Source: Luteithermobacter gelatinilyticus
GTDB lineage: Bacteria > Pseudomonadota > Alphaproteobacteria > Sphingomonadales > Emcibacteraceae
Assembly: GCF_005849285.1 (NCBI RefSeq)
Contig: NZ_CP040517.1
Span: 3,044,501 to 3,108,500, forward strand
DNA: 64,000 nt
Direction: 5' to 3'
Below are positions 7,622 to 19,723 of the stretch, one piece after another. The translations under genes and the position numbers were made by a program. Below the pieces are notes generated by a model. That model saw nothing but the letters and a program-made list of their open reading frames with translations. It was not told the DNA's origin and ran no database searches. Numbering within the stretch: the stretch's first letter is position 1; every line of letters starts with the position of its first letter.

Positions 7622-8935
7622 CTAGGTGATGATCGCTTCCAGCTGGCGCAGGCGGCGGCGGTAGCCGCCAATGATCGACTCGGTGAGGCCATGTGGGAAA
7701 CCGTTCGGCAGCGCGGCCAGCGTTTTATCGATAGCTTTGTCGCTGCGATCCAGCAGCTCTGCGAACAGCTCCTGGACGATGTTTTTGCCCATGCCGCAAG
7801 CTTCGGCCGTTTCCAGAAAGTGCCGGGGAGAAATTCTATGCACGAGGTAATGCCGGCTTTTACCGATGGCCATTGCCATTTTCATCTGACGTTGCTGCAG
7901 CTGCTTCGCGTCATAGAGTGGCTGGACCGACATGACATCGTAAAACGGCGTTAGAGAAAACCGGCTGCGCGGGTACAGGAACAGGCTGAAATTCTTGGCG
8001 TGACCGTCGGTCGCGGCGAGCAACCAGAACACAATCGCGGCCTTCATGATCCGCCGCTGATCCTCAAGGGGCGTATCGCTGCTGGTGAACAGGCCAATCA
8101 GCCCAGCCAGGCCCGGGCCACCATCGCTTTCATATTTCCGGGCCGGCGGAACCGACAACGCCTGGCAGCAATCTTCCTGCGGCAGGCGCAGCAGCCGTTT
8201 ATCCGTGGTCCAGAGCCGGTCGAACCGCTTGACGACGAGCACTTTCCTGTTGCCAAAGCGCGCGATTGCAGTCTCGGCAGCCGGCAGGCCGAGCGCATTC
8301 ATCAGCGTCATGCACAGATGCTCGTTCTCGACCGAGAGTGAAAGGTCGATGCCGTCCGGCCGCTTGCCGATCTCCGGTTTGAAGATGTGGGTGGTCGCCG
8401 TTGTGCCGTGCGGGATATGCCACTGGTCCTTCCAATGCAGCAGGGCGGTTTTTTCCTGCGCGCCCGCCAATGAAATCCGGAATTCTTCATCCGCGCCAAT
8501 GCCGAGCGGACTATTGCCAAGGTCTCCTAGCAGCGCGGCGATCTCATCGTCACTCACGGGCCTTGCGTCGATCCCGCCGGGCGGTCCCGGGGCAATGTCT
8601 TCGGGCAAGAACTGCAGGGCGCCGACGCAGTCGCGGCCGATTGCGCTCAGCAGGTTGAAGGCATCGGTCCCATCGGCCCGGGCGCGTTCGGCAAGCTTGC
8701 GGCGGATATCGGGATTATCCGGGAGCAGATTATCGAACACCGCGATCACCGGCGCGCCGATATAGCGATCCTCGCGCAGCGGCAGCGAGAGGGAGATCGG
8801 GAAAGCATCCTCCCAGGACAGCCAGCTGTCATCATACTGGAAATCGACGGCGCCGCTCGCGGCCTTGCGCAGCTGGCCGACCAACCGGCTGTTCAGATAA
8901 ACCGCAAGCGGGGCATGTCTTTTGCGGCGGGCCAT
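7622..8935 (-). CDS. hipA: HipA-family serine/threonine kinase toxin
   Basis: I place the start at the ATG overlapping the hipB stop (ATGA), giving 437 residues, close to the 440 of E. coli HipA. The open frame to 9304 is only run-through of hipB in another frame. Visible motifs are SLAGAQEK (residues 155-162, P-loop with the likely autophosphorylated Ser), TDGHAKNFS (309-317, catalytic Asp310 and Asn315) and TPFYDVMS (metal-binding Asp333). E. coli HipA phosphorylates glutamyl-tRNA synthetase and induces dormancy, and HipA kinases elsewhere use other aminoacyl-tRNA synthetases. The target here cannot be read from sequence. The stop is TAG within a CCTAGG next to the hairpin at 7538. Confidence 0.93.
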   Translation of the reverse strand: MARRKRHAPLAVYLNSRLVGQLRKAASGAVDFQYDDSWLSWEDAFPISLSLPLREDRYIGAPVIAVFDNLLPDNPDIRRKLAERARADGTDAFNLLSAIGRDCVGALQFLPEDIAPGPPGGIDARPVSDDEIAALLGDLGNSPLGIGADEEFRISLAGAQEKTALLHWKDQWHIPHGTTATTHIFKPEIGKRPDGIDLSLSVENEHLCMTLMNALGLPAAETAIARFGNRKVLVVKRFDRLWTTDKRLLRLPQEDCCQALSVPPARKYESDGGPGLAGLIGLFTSSDTPLEDQRRIMKAAIVFWLLAATDGHAKNFSLFLYPRSRFSLTPFYDVMSVQPLYDAKQLQQRQMKMAMAIGKSRHYLVHRISPRHFLETAEACGMGKNIVQELFAELLDRSDKAIDKTLAALPNGFPHGLTESIIGGYRRRLRQLEAIIT

Positions 8936-9189
8936 CAGAACAGCCCCTCGATATCCTCGGGCTTGGCCTGGCTGCGCGGCCGGACGACAAGTTCCAGATC
9001 GAGCGCGGCCAGGGCGGCAATGACCGTGGCAAGCTGCGTGGCCGGGGCGCCGTCCTCCAGCTTGGAAATGGTCGCCTGGCGCAGATGGATTTTTTCGCCG
9101 AGCTGGGATTGCGTCAGGCCCTGTTGCTTGCGGACCCGGCGCAGGATGGCGCCCAGCTGTTTTTCTGATCTGGCAATCTGTTCGGTCAT
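8935..9189 (-). CDS. hipB: HipB antitoxin, HTH-XRE repressor
   Basis: This 84-residue protein has a central HTH_3 domain (QLGAILRRVRKQQGLTQSQL then RQATISKLEDG, residues about 11-50) and a short C-terminal tail ending EGLF. Its stop overlaps the hipA start. By family knowledge it neutralises HipA and represses its own promoter. Three matching palindromes lie immediately upstream (9212-9283). The same intergenic region drives the divergent gene at 9333, so HipB could also affect the restriction operon. Confidence 0.92.
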   Translation of the reverse strand: MTEQIARSEKQLGAILRRVRKQQGLTQSQLGEKIHLRQATISKLEDGAPATQLATVIAALAALDLELVVRPRSQAKPEDIEGLF

Positions 9190-9211
9190 GATCCTGTCCT
9201 TTTATAGCTAA

Positions 9212-9283
9212 TATACGTAAATGCGTATAAAATGTCAATATACGCGAAAGCGTATAAGTCATTCTTATGCGCGAACGCGTATA
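9212..9283. promoter_or_regulatory. Three HipB-type operators spaced 27 bp apart
   Basis: The 18-bp palindromes TATACGTAAATGCGTATA (9212-9229), TATACGCGAAAGCGTATA (9239-9256) and TATGCGCGAACGCGTATA (9266-9283) have start-to-start spacing of exactly 27 bp. A weaker fourth (9296-9313, TACACAAATGTGTA core) follows. They fill the 143-bp region between divergent hipB and the RHH gene. E. coli HipB binds TATCC-N8-GGATA sites of similar geometry. Confidence 0.85.
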
Positions 9284-9332
9284 AATGATATTCAGACTAC
9301 ACAAATGTGTATCCGTTGGTTACACTGCGGCG

Positions 9333-9530
9333 ATGGAAAAAGATGTCGGGTTTCGCATCAGGCTTCAGCGCGAGCTGCGCGAGAAATTTCTGGCAGCCTG
9401 CCACGCAGAGGACAAGTCGGCGGCGCAGGTGATCCGGGAGTTCATGCGAGAATATGTGTCCAAGCGCCGCCCCTCAACGGAATCGCCGGCGCAACAATCG
9501 CCCGAAAATCGCGATAGAGGTAATTTGTAG
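9333..9530 (+). CDS. Small ribbon-helix-helix protein preceding hsdM
   Basis: This 65-residue protein begins MEKDVGFRIRLQRELREKFL. That is a short beta strand followed by two helices with the AAQVIREFMREYV pattern of Arc/CopG-type DNA-binding proteins, then a disordered Pro/Gln/Asn tail. I use the ATG at 9333 rather than the upstream in-frame start at 9285, because the latter would translate through the fourth operator-like site. It ends 18 bp before hsdM, so it is probably the first gene of the restriction operon. Possible roles are timing control of R-M expression or an antitoxin, but no toxin partner is adjacent. Confidence 0.75.
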   Translation: MEKDVGFRIRLQRELREKFLAACHAEDKSAAQVIREFMREYVSKRRPSTESPAQQSPENRDRGNL

Positions 9531-9548
9531 ACCAGGAAAAGAGGCACT

Positions 9549-11154
9549 ATGACACGCCGAAAGTCAGAATCGAAATCAAGCAGCAAAGGCAAGGCCAAGA
9601 AAAATAACGGCCAGCTGGGTTTTGAGGCACAGCTCTGGGCCGCCGCCGACAAGCTGCGCGGCAATATGGAGCCGTCGGACTACAAGCACGTCGCCCTTGG
9701 CCTGATCTTTCTCAAATACATCTCCGATGCCTTCGAGACAAAACGTGCGGAACTGCTCAAGGAGGAACTGGCCGATCCGGAAGACCCGGAGGAATACCTC
9801 GCCGAGAACGTCTTCTGGGTGCCTAGGCAAGCCCGCTGGTCGCACCTTCAGGCCAACGCCAAGAAGCCCGAAATCGGCAAGCTTATTGACGACGCCATGC
9901 TGGCGATTGAGGCCAAGAACGAAAACCTCAAGGGCGTTCTGCCGAAGGACTACGCGCGCCCGGCGCTGAACAAGGTGATGCTGGGTGAGCTGATCGACCT
10001 GATCAGCGGCATCGGCATGGCCGAGGAAGCCGACCGTTCAAAAGACATCCTCGGGCGCGTTTACGAATATTTCCTCGGGCAGTTTGCCGGCTCGGAAGGC
10101 AAACGCGGCGGGGAGTTCTATACGCCGCGTTCCGTCGTGCGGCTTCTGGTCGAGATGCTGGAGCCCTACAAGGGCCGCGTCTATGACCCGTGCTGCGGCT
10201 CCGGCGGCATGTTTGTGCAAAGCGAAAGGTTCGTTGAGGAACACGGCGGGCGCATCGGCGACATCGCCATCTACGGGCAGGAAAGCAACTACACAACCTG
10301 GCGGCTGGCCAAGATGAACCTCGCGGTGCGCGGCATTGACGCCGACATCCGCTGGAACAACGAGGGCAGCTTCCATAAGGACGAATTGCCGGACCTGAGG
10401 GCCGATTACATTCTCGCCAATCCGCCCTTCAATATCTCCGACTGGGGCGGGGAGAGATTGCGCGAAGACGCCCGCTGGAAGTTCGGCGTGCCGCCCGTGG
10501 GCAACGCCAACTATGCCTGGCTTCAGCATATCTATCACCACTTGGCACCCACCGGCACGGCGGGCGTGGTGCTCGCCAATGGCTCCATGTCCTCGGCGCA
10601 AAGCGGCGAAGGCGAGATTCGCCGCGCGATGGTCGAGGGCGACGTGGTGGATTGCATGATCGCCCTGCCGGGTCAGCTCTTCTACTCAACCCAGATTCCC
10701 GCCTGCCTGTGGTTCCTGGCGCGGGACAAGAAGAACGGCACGTCCTCAAGTAGCGAAGCGGTAGGACAACGACAAAGCTTCCGCGACCGGCGCGGGCAGG
10801 TCCTGTTTATCGACGCCCGCAAGCTCGGCCACATGGTGGACCGCACAAGGCGGGAATTTTCCGATGAGGACATCGCGAAGATCGCCGGGACCTATCACGC
10901 CTGGCGCGGGGAGGAAGGCGCGGGCGACTATGAAGACGTGCCGGGCTTTTGCAAATCCGCCACGCTGGAGGAGATCAGAGCCCACAACCACGTGCTCACC
11001 CCCGGCCGCTATGTCGGCGCGGCGGCGGCCGAAGAAGACGACGTGCCGTTTGAGGAACGCTTCGCGGAGCTGAAGGAAACCCTGGCGGAGCAGTTCGCCG
11101 AAGCCGAGGAGCTCAGCGCGCTTATCCGGAAGAAACTGGAGGAGGTCGGTGCGC

Positions 11155-11162
<8 letters not shown>
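9549..11162 (+). CDS. hsdM: Type I restriction-modification DNA methyltransferase subunit
   Basis: This 537-residue N6-adenine methyltransferase subunit has the N-terminal HsdM_N helical domain ([14 protein letters not shown], about residues 24-150), the SAM-binding motif [11 protein letters not shown] at about residue 213 and the catalytic NPPF motif at about residue 291. [18 protein letters not shown] before motif I is characteristic of HsdM. With HsdS it methylates the recognition sequence, and with HsdR it forms the restricting complex in the cytoplasm. The stop overlaps the hsdS start by a few bases. It is the first large gene of a coupled operon continuing to 19647. Confidence 0.96.
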
Positions 11163-12425
<1,263 letters not shown>

Positions 12426-12429
<4 letters not shown>

Positions 12430-13223
12430 CGGTGGCGGTTGGAGAAACGGTGTACAACGAAGGCAAGGCCCCGTGCTCCGGGCTTGGCCTGACATGGTCG
12501 GACGATGACCTTGATGCAGCAATGAAGGGGCCAGTTGTCGCGATCTTGTTCGACGATGTGGGCAAGGCTGATATCGAAGATATTTTGACCGGACTTGCCG
12601 AGACCGAGTTTGAGCAGGAGGGGCTTCGCCGGGTTCTCGCTGATCCGGATGATATCGAGGACTGGCGCATTGGGGAGGCGATTGCCGAGACTTATCTGAC
12701 CGATCACCGCGATTGCTACTTCCCGTGGCCCGATGGACGTGACGAACGCAAGCGGGGTTCCAGCCTGCCCGGTGCTGATCTCGTTGGTCTCCATAACGAT
12801 GGCCAAGGAAACTGTTTGGCTTTCGGAGAGGTCAAAACCTCTTCCGAGGACAAGCATCCACCCGGCGCCATGCATGGCCGCACCGGACTCAAGCAACAAC
12901 TCGAAGACCTCAGGGACAACGTTTCGATACGCGATGACCTGGTTAAGTATCTCGGGTTTCGTGCCAAGGGTGCAAAATGGATTCATCTGTTTCAGCAAGC
13001 CGCGCAGCGTTACCTGAGGAATAACTCCGACGTGCAACTTTACGGATTCCTCGTCCGCGATGTTGAGCCGCACAAAAATGATCTTCGGGCACGGGTTAAA
13101 AAGCTTGCCGAGGACTGCCCCGGCGGTACGAGGATTGAGCTCCTCGCTCTGTACCTTCCGAAGGGCAGGATCGAGGGTATTGGCAAAGCTGCTGTCGCGG
13201 CCAGGGCAGGAGGCGCGTCATGA
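12426..13223 (+). CDS. PD-(D/E)xK nuclease, HamA/AbpA-like candidate
   Basis: This 265-residue protein starts at the ATG overlapping the hsdS stop and ends overlapping the helicase start (ATGA at both ends). The active-site pattern of the PD-(D/E)xK fold is visible. Glu84 is followed by Asp118 (SLPGADLVGL) and Glu135-x-Lys137 (LAFGEVKTSS). Pairing of such a nuclease with a Ski2-like helicase matches the Hachiman (HamA-HamB) and AbpA-AbpB antiphage systems, where HamA has a DUF1837 nuclease domain. Assignment to DUF1837 itself is inference from motif order and partner, not from a profile search. It is not an HsdR piece, since a complete hsdR follows. Likely job: the effector nuclease unleashed by the helicase on foreign or damaged DNA. 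Confidence 0.65.
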
Positions 13224-16200
13224 CCCTGTCCATGAATGCCCTTGAAGCTCTAAGAAATCACTGGGCCGTCAGTGCGATCGGCGTGGATGATCTTGAGCGG
13301 GCCGAACGGCTTGTGCACGAACATCTCGCCCGCCGCGCGGTTGGTAAGCAAATCGCCTTTTCGTTTACCTCATGTAAAGATGACGATGCTTTGCTGGAGC
13401 GGGTCGCGCTCGCTTATGAAATGGCGGCGATTGAAGGGCTGGATGAGCTGAGCCGTCCGGCGGGCGAGAACGTGGCGTTGCGCGATCAAGCGACCGCTGC
13501 GTCGTTCCGTGCTTTTGATATCCGTCGTTTATTACCTGTCCCAACGGAGACGCATGACCGGATCTTCTTTGTCCTGCAACTTTCTGCCATTGCCTATTGC
13601 GGAGACCGCTGGTCTGACCTTCGCCGCTGGTACAAGGAAAATGCGGAGGCCCTGAGGGCGCCGAGCGTTGCGGAGACGCCGTGGGACCGTCGCCTTCTGT
13701 ACCGTCTTTTCCATTGCTGGGTCCGGCTGTTCCGCAAGGATGGTTGGGATGATCTTGACCGGATCAGGGAGATCATCGCCGGGCTGCGCGACGATCAAAA
13801 GACCTTCGAGGAAGCAAGACTTCAGAATGGCTCGCATGCGAAGGACCGGGCAATCGCCCTACGGCTCGCGGCGCTTTATCACTGGGCCAAGGGAACGGAG
13901 CTTGTTGCCCATTACATGCTTCAAGGGCAGCCAGCAAACCCGTTCGGCTCGATAGACAAACATTTCGACGGTGCGATCAAGGCGGCGACAGCCTCGGGGG
14001 ACGCACAGCATGAGATTATACTGCGCTGGTTACATGCAACCGCGCGGATCATGATCACCAACTCGCTTTGGTGGGCGACACGCGCCGTCAATTCGCGGAC
14101 ATCAGATTTTGTCCGCTCTTTGACGCATCGTGAACATCAGGCGATGTTCGAACTTCTGCCGCCCCAGCGGGCAGCCCTTCTGGAACAAGGACTGCTCGAT
14201 CAGGCCAAGACGGCCATCGTGGTCGACATGCCGACCTCGGGTGGGAAAACCCTGCTCGCGCAATTTCGTATCCTTCAGGCTTTAAATCAGTTCGATGCGA
14301 AGAAAGGCTGGGTTGCTTACGTTGCACCCACACGCGCTTTGTCCGCGCAGATCACGCGTCGGCTGAGAAAGGACTTTGAGCCTATCGGCGTCCGGGTCGA
14401 GCAATTGACAGCGGCAGTCGAGGTAGACGCCTTCGAGGAAGAGCTATTGGCGGACAACGATCAGCCATTCCATGTACTTGTGGCGACACCGGAAAAGCTG
14501 TCCCTCGTCATCCGCAACAAGAAGGTCGAGAACCGCCCACTTGCGCTCGTTGTCATGGACGAAGCGCACAACCTTGAAACAGAAGGTAGGGGACTTAGAA
14601 TTGAGTTGTTGCTTGCGACAGTGAAGAGGGATTGCCCGCAGGCAAACTTCCTTCTCCTCATGCCATTTGTCGAAGGATCAGAATCGGTCGCCCGATGGCT
14701 GGCACAGGATATAAATGCCGGTCAGGCGATCAGCCTCGGCACGACACCCTGGAAACCTAACGAACGGATCATTGGGCTCTATAGTGCGGTTCCGGATGAT
14801 AGCCAGCGCGGTGGATGGCGTCTCAATTTTGAGACCTTAACCGCAACCCAAAAGGCTATGCCGCTTCATGGCATGCACCGCGTTGGCGGCGTGAAGCCGA
14901 TTGACGTTCCCAAGAGTGAGGTTCTTACCAAGGGCCAGCAGAAAGGCTTCGGTCTTCAGACGGCAGCCATTGCGACGGTCATGTCCGCCCGTGGCACGAG
15001 CGTCGCGGTCGCCAATAGCATTCGCACTGTGTGGAAAATGGCCGCCAAGGCGGCTGAAAGCTTACCCGATCTAGATACGGTCCCGTCGGATATCAAACTG
15101 GTCCAGGATTTTCTGCGCACGGAGATCAGCCCTGACTTCCAGCTTATCGCCATGCTGGATAAGGGGGTCGGCGTCCACCATGCCGGTCTTTCCGACGATG
15201 TTCGCGCCCTTATGGAGTGGCTTGCGGAGACCGGAAGCCTGCGGATGCTTTGCGCGACCACTACAATTGCGCAGGGGATTAATTTTCCGGTTTCGTCTGT
15301 TTTCCTGCAAACGCACAAATACGCTTACGGGCAAGAAATGTCGCCGCGTGAGTTCTGGAACCTTGCTGGTCGTGCAGGCCGCATCGGCCATGACAGTGTC
15401 GGCGTAGTAGGTCTTGCAGAAGGCTCCAGCCGGGAGTCTCTCATCGAGTTTGTGAGCCGCAATACGGGCGCCCTGGTCTCGCGCCTTGTGTCGCTACTGA
15501 ACGATCTTGCCGCTCAAGGCCAATTGGCAAATCTTTCAGAGATTCTCTGGCAGGACCAGTGGGAAGATTTCCGCTGTTACGTTGCGCATCTCTGGGCGGA
15601 GAAAAAGAACCTCGATGCCGTTCTATCGGACTCCGAGCAGCTCCTTCGTCAGACCTTCGGTTACACGTCGCTGCGTAACGATCCCGCGCAACGGGAAAAA
15701 GCGGACGCATTGCTCGATGCAACGCAAGCTTACGCGCGCAAGCTAGCCGATATGCCTGAAGGCATTGCCGAGCTTGCAGATTCGACGGGTTTCTCGCCGG
15801 AAGGCGTGACGAAAGCGATGACGGGACTTGGCACTCTTGAAACCAAGCTCACCCCCTCGGATTGGGCGCCGGACAGCCTTTTCGGCGAAGGTGGCAAGAT
15901 CGCTGATTTGTACGGCGTGATGCTGAAAGTGCCGCAATTGCGGCAGAAGCTTGAGGAGATCGGCGGCGTAGGTTTTGACCGAACCCGCATATCTGACATC
16001 ACGCGTGACTGGGTGAATGGCAAAGAGATTGACACCATAGCGAAAGAATACTTCAGCCGGGAAAACGACGATGAATCTGGAACGGCAGCGATTACGGATG
16101 CCTGCCGCGCGATATACCGCGCAATTGTCAACAACGGCACTTGGGGTGTTTCCGCGCTAAGCCGTGTTTCCGGTATCGACTTTGACAGCCTGCCTGAAGC

Positions 16201-16495
16201 CGAGCGTCGAAGGATCAATGCGCTTCCGGCGATGATCTATCACGGCGTACGCACAGAAGAGGCGGTGCTGATGCGCATGAATTCCGCGCCACGCAGCGCG
16301 GCGGAAAACCTTGGAAATTTGTACCGCGAGACAGTCGGCGACGGCGATGTTCGGTATTCCGTTGGACAGGCTCGCCAGTTCCTCAAGAACATGAGTGACC
16401 GTGACTGGCAGCGCGCCCGCCCTGACAACGCGGCACTCTCCGGCAGCGGCTACAAACGCGTTTGGGAATTACTTTCCGGGGAGGCGGGTGAATGA
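13220..16495 (+). CDS. Ski2-like SF2 helicase, HamB/AbpB-like
   Basis: This 1091-residue protein has an N-terminal helical domain of about 330 residues that I do not recognise. The first RecA domain has motif I MPTSGGKT (about residue 340), a [10 protein letters not shown] Ia motif and the DEAH box ([10 protein letters not shown], about 447). The second has [28 protein letters not shown] and the motif VI stretch [10 protein letters not shown]. These are Ski2/Brr2-type features rather than those of HsdR. The long helical C-terminal region probably contacts the partner. Both neighbours overlap by ATGA, so its dosage is tied to the nuclease upstream and HsdR downstream. HamB proteins scan and unwind DNA to activate HamA, and that role is inferred here. 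Confidence 0.75.
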   Translation: MTLSMNALEALRNHWAVSAIGVDDLERAERLVHEHLARRAVGKQIAFSFTSCKDDDALLERVALAYEMAAIEGLDELSRPAGENVALRDQATAASFRAFDIRRLLPVPTETHDRIFFVLQLSAIAYCGDRWSDLRRWYKENAEALRAPSVAETPWDRRLLYRLFHCWVRLFRKDGWDDLDRIREIIAGLRDDQKTFEEARLQNGSHAKDRAIALRLAALYHWAKGTELVAHYMLQGQPANPFGSIDKHFDGAIKAATASGDAQHEIILRWLHATARIMITNSLWWATRAVNSRTSDFVRSLTHREHQAMFELLPPQRAALLEQGLLDQAKTAIVVDMPTSGGKTLLAQFRILQALNQFDAKKGWVAYVAPTRALSAQITRRLRKDFEPIGVRVEQLTAAVEVDAFEEELLADNDQPFHVLVATPEKLSLVIRNKKVENRPLALVVMDEAHNLETEGRGLRIELLLATVKRDCPQANFLLLMPFVEGSESVARWLAQDINAGQAISLGTTPWKPNERIIGLYSAVPDDSQRGGWRLNFETLTATQKAMPLHGMHRVGGVKPIDVPKSEVLTKGQQKGFGLQTAAIATVMSARGTSVAVANSIRTVWKMAAKAAESLPDLDTVPSDIKLVQDFLRTEISPDFQLIAMLDKGVGVHHAGLSDDVRALMEWLAETGSLRMLCATTTIAQGINFPVSSVFLQTHKYAYGQEMSPREFWNLAGRAGRIGHDSVGVVGLAEGSSRESLIEFVSRNTGALVSRLVSLLNDLAAQGQLANLSEILWQDQWEDFRCYVAHLWAEKKNLDAVLSDSEQLLRQTFGYTSLRNDPAQREKADALLDATQAYARKLADMPEGIAELADSTGFSPEGVTKAMTGLGTLETKLTPSDWAPDSLFGEGGKIADLYGVMLKVPQLRQKLEEIGGVGFDRTRISDITRDWVNGKEIDTIAKEYFSRENDDESGTAAITDACRAIYRAIVNNGTWGVSALSRVSGIDFDSLPEAERRRINALPAMIYHGVRTEEAVLMRMNSAPRSAAENLGNLYRETVGDGDVRYSVGQARQFLKNMSDRDWQRARPDNAALSGSGYKRVWELLSGEAGE

Positions 16496-19400
16496 CCAAA
16501 TTCGCCGAAAGCCATGTTGAAGACGCTGCGCTCGAATGGCTTTCGGGTCTGGGCTATCGCGTTATACACGGGCCGGATATTTCCCCCGATGGGCCAGCGC
16601 CCGAGCGTGTCAGCTATGACCAGGTGCTGCTGCTTGAGCGTTTTCGCACCGCGCTTGCGCGGATCAATCCACACCTGCCCGCTGACACGCTGGAAGAGGT
16701 GCTGCGCAAGGTGCAGCAGGTGGAAACGCCGTCGCTGGTCGAGGAGAACCGCCGCCTGCATCGCTACCTTGTCGAGGGCGTGCCGGTTGAGATCACGCGG
16801 GAGGACGGCAGCATTGGCGGGGATACGGCTTATCTGATCGACTATAGCGACCCTGACAATAATGACTGGCTGGCCGTTAATCAGTACACGGTCATTGAGA
16901 ACAGGAACAACCGCCGCCCCGATGTGGTGCTTTTCGTCAACGGCCTGCCCCTGGCCGTGATCGAACTGAAGAATCCCGGTGATGAGAACGCAACCCTTGA
17001 GGGCGCCTTCAACCAGCTCCAAACCTACAAGGATCAGATACCGTCACTTTTCCGCACCAATGGCGTTCTTGTCACGTCCGACGGAATCATGGCGCGCGTC
17101 GGTTCGCTGACCGCAGATATCGAGCGCTTCATGCCCTGGCGCACGGTGGATGGAACCGAAGTTGCGCCTAAGGGCACGCCAGAGCTGGGCACGCTTATCG
17201 AAGGCGTGTTTGAAAAGAACCGATTTTTGACCCTCATTCGCGACTTCACGGTTTTTGCCGATACGGGCTCCGGCCTTGTCAAGATCGTGGCTGGGTATCA
17301 CCAGTTTCATGCGGTGCGCCATGCCGTCGAGCGCACGATTGCCGCGTCCCGGCCTGAAGGCGACCGGCGCATTGGGGTTATCTGGCACACCCAGGGCTCC
17401 GGCAAGAGCCTGCTTATGGCCTTCTATGCCGGGCAGATCATCGCTCATCCGGCAATGGAGAACCCGACCGTCGTGGTGATCACCGACCGCAACGACCTGG
17501 ACGACCAGCTCTTCGGCACGTTCGCCAATTGCCGCGACTTGCTGCGCCAGACACCGCAACAGGCCGATAGCCGCGAGGATTTGCAAAAGGTGTTGTCCCG
17601 CCCTTCAGGTGGTGTGATTTTCACAACCATCCAGAAGTTCTCGCCGGAGCGTGGCGAAACCGACTATCCAGTTCTGACCGAACGCCGGAATGTTGTGGTG
17701 ATTGCCGATGAGGCGCATCGCAGCCAGTACGGGTTCAGAGCCAAGGTCGAACGCAAGACCGGCGACATTTCCTACGGCTTCGCCAAGTATTTGCGCGATG
17801 CCTTGCCGAATGCCTCTTTCATCGGTTTCACCGGCACCCCCATTGAGAAGGAGGATGTGAACACCCCCGCCGTGTTCGGGGAATATATCGACGTGTACGA
17901 CATCAACCGGGGTGTTGAGGACGGCGCGACCGTCCCGATCTACTACGAAAGCCGCCTGGCGCGTATTGAGCTGGATGAGGACGTGGCCCCGCTTATCGAC
18001 GACGAAATCGCCGAGCTGACCGAGGACGAGGCCCTCGCCGAGCAGGAAAAGCTGAAGCGCAAATGGGCAAATATCGAGGCTGTCGTCGGGGCCGAGAAAC
18101 GCCTTGCCTTGGTAGCCCAGGACCTGGTGCAGCATTTCGAGGATCGCGTCGCCGCCATGGACGGCAAGGCCATGATCGTCTGTATGAGCCGCCGCATCTG
18201 CGTTGCCCTCTATGACCAGATCATCAAGCTGCGCCCGGAATGGCACAGCGATGATGACGAGAGCGGCGTTATCAAAATTGTCATGACCGGCGCTGCGTCC
18301 GACCCGAAAGAATGGCAGCCGCATATTGGTAACAAGGCCCGCCGCGAGCTTCTCGCCAAGCGCGCCAAGGACCCCAACGACCCGCTCAAGCTCGTGATCG
18401 TTCGGGATATGTGGCTCACCGGCTTTGACGCGCCGTGCATGCACACGATGTATATTGACAAGCCGATGCGTGGGCACGGGCTGATGCAGGCCATTGCCCG
18501 CGTGAACCGGGTGTTCCGCGACAAGCCAGCGGGGCTGATCGTCGATTACATCGGCATCGCGCAAAACTTAAAATCGGCCCTCAGTCAGTATTCACGCGCC
18601 GACCAGCAACACGCGGGCATCGACGAGGCCGAAGCCATCGCCGTAATGATGGAGAAGTACGAAATCGTCCGGGATATGTTCGCCCAGGATACCAAGGGAG
18701 GTTTCGATTATCGCGCTGGTTTGACCGGATCGCCGCAGGAGCGGCTTACTGTCCTGGCCGGGGCGATGGAGTGGGTGCTGGACATGCAGCATCGGGCTGC
18801 GGCAAAGGAAACCACGAACGAGGGCAAGAAACGCGCGCATCGCCGCTTCAGTGATGCTGTGCTGGCGCTATCGAAAGCCTTTGCTCTTGCTGCCGCCAGC
18901 GACGAAGCGCGCGACATCAGGGACGAGGTCGGCTTCTTCCAGACCATTCGCGCCGCGCTCACCAAAAGCGCGCCGGGTGCGAGTAAAACATCTGCCGAGC
19001 GAGACCTCGCAGTGCAGCAGATCGTCAGCCGTGCCGTCATCTCAACCGAGATTGTCGATATCCTTGAAGCCGCCGGGGTGGAGACACCTGACATCTCCAT
19101 CCTTTCCGACGAGTTCCTCGCAGAAGTTCAGGGGATGGAGAAAAAGAATCTTGCCATGGAAGCCCTGCGCAAACTTATCAACGGTGAGATACGCTCACAA
19201 AGCCGCGTCAACGTTGTGCAGACGCGCGCCTTCTCGGAACGGCTAGAGGACGCCATTGCCCGTTACCACTCTAATGCCATCACGACGGCGGAAGTCATTC
19301 AGGAGCTGATCAAGCTGGCGAAGGACATCCGGGCCGCGCACCAACGCGGAGAAGAAGAGGGACTTAGTTTGGAGGAGATTTCCTTCTATGACGCCCTGGC

Positions 19401-19647
19401 CCAGAACGAGAGCGCTATCGAGGTCATGGGGGACGAGAAGCTCCGTGTTATCGCCCACGAGCTTCTGAATAGCCTTAAAACCAATGCTTCGGTAGATTGG
19501 CAGCACCGCGAGGCCGCGCGTGCACGCATGCGTGTTCTGGTCAAACGTATCCTGCGCAAATACGGCTACCCGCCAGACCTTCAGGATGCCGCTGTGCAAA
19601 CGGTGTTGCAGCAGGCGGAAGTTCTTTCAGCGAGGTGGGCGGCATGA
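16492..19647 (+). CDS. hsdR: Type I restriction endonuclease subunit R
   Basis: This 1051-residue protein has an N-terminal PD-(D/E)xK nuclease with Asp144 (RRPDVVLFV) and Glu158-Leu-Lys160 (AVIELKNP). The SF2 translocase follows, with Walker A HTQGSGKS (about residue 299-306), DEAH (about 406, [11 protein letters not shown]) and the GFTGTPIE motif III. A helical C-terminal domain should bind HsdM. Length and order are normal for HsdR, so the enzyme appears intact. The ATG overlaps the helicase stop. It should translocate and cut unmodified DNA in complex with HsdM and HsdS. Confidence 0.96.
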   Translation: MTKFAESHVEDAALEWLSGLGYRVIHGPDISPDGPAPERVSYDQVLLLERFRTALARINPHLPADTLEEVLRKVQQVETPSLVEENRRLHRYLVEGVPVEITREDGSIGGDTAYLIDYSDPDNNDWLAVNQYTVIENRNNRRPDVVLFVNGLPLAVIELKNPGDENATLEGAFNQLQTYKDQIPSLFRTNGVLVTSDGIMARVGSLTADIERFMPWRTVDGTEVAPKGTPELGTLIEGVFEKNRFLTLIRDFTVFADTGSGLVKIVAGYHQFHAVRHAVERTIAASRPEGDRRIGVIWHTQGSGKSLLMAFYAGQIIAHPAMENPTVVVITDRNDLDDQLFGTFANCRDLLRQTPQQADSREDLQKVLSRPSGGVIFTTIQKFSPERGETDYPVLTERRNVVVIADEAHRSQYGFRAKVERKTGDISYGFAKYLRDALPNASFIGFTGTPIEKEDVNTPAVFGEYIDVYDINRGVEDGATVPIYYESRLARIELDEDVAPLIDDEIAELTEDEALAEQEKLKRKWANIEAVVGAEKRLALVAQDLVQHFEDRVAAMDGKAMIVCMSRRICVALYDQIIKLRPEWHSDDDESGVIKIVMTGAASDPKEWQPHIGNKARRELLAKRAKDPNDPLKLVIVRDMWLTGFDAPCMHTMYIDKPMRGHGLMQAIARVNRVFRDKPAGLIVDYIGIAQNLKSALSQYSRADQQHAGIDEAEAIAVMMEKYEIVRDMFAQDTKGGFDYRAGLTGSPQERLTVLAGAMEWVLDMQHRAAAKETTNEGKKRAHRRFSDAVLALSKAFALAAASDEARDIRDEVGFFQTIRAALTKSAPGASKTSAERDLAVQQIVSRAVISTEIVDILEAAGVETPDISILSDEFLAEVQGMEKKNLAMEALRKLINGEIRSQSRVNVVQTRAFSERLEDAIARYHSNAITTAEVIQELIKLAKDIRAAHQRGEEEGLSLEEISFYDALAQNESAIEVMGDEKLRVIAHELLNSLKTNASVDWQHREAARARMRVLVKRILRKYGYPPDLQDAAVQTVLQQAEVLSARWAA

Positions 19648-19723
19648 GCATCTTATTATTGGCGCGTTGCGATTCTACGGGCAATAAGCCGAATGGACAG
19701 AAATAAGACGATTGGAAATCGCC

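Noticed and set aside
8936-9304. N-terminal extension of HipA to 9304
   Set aside because: It overlaps hipB in another frame and the operators. The hipA start overlapping the hipB stop gives the normal length.
9285-9332. Longer N-terminus for the ribbon-helix-helix protein
   Set aside because: The extension would translate the operator-like site at 9296, and MEKDVGFRIRL is a typical RHH start.
19644-19706. 20-codon frame overlapping the hsdR stop (ATGA)
   Set aside because: Too short, with no hydrophobic or domain feature. The overlap alone is weak evidence.
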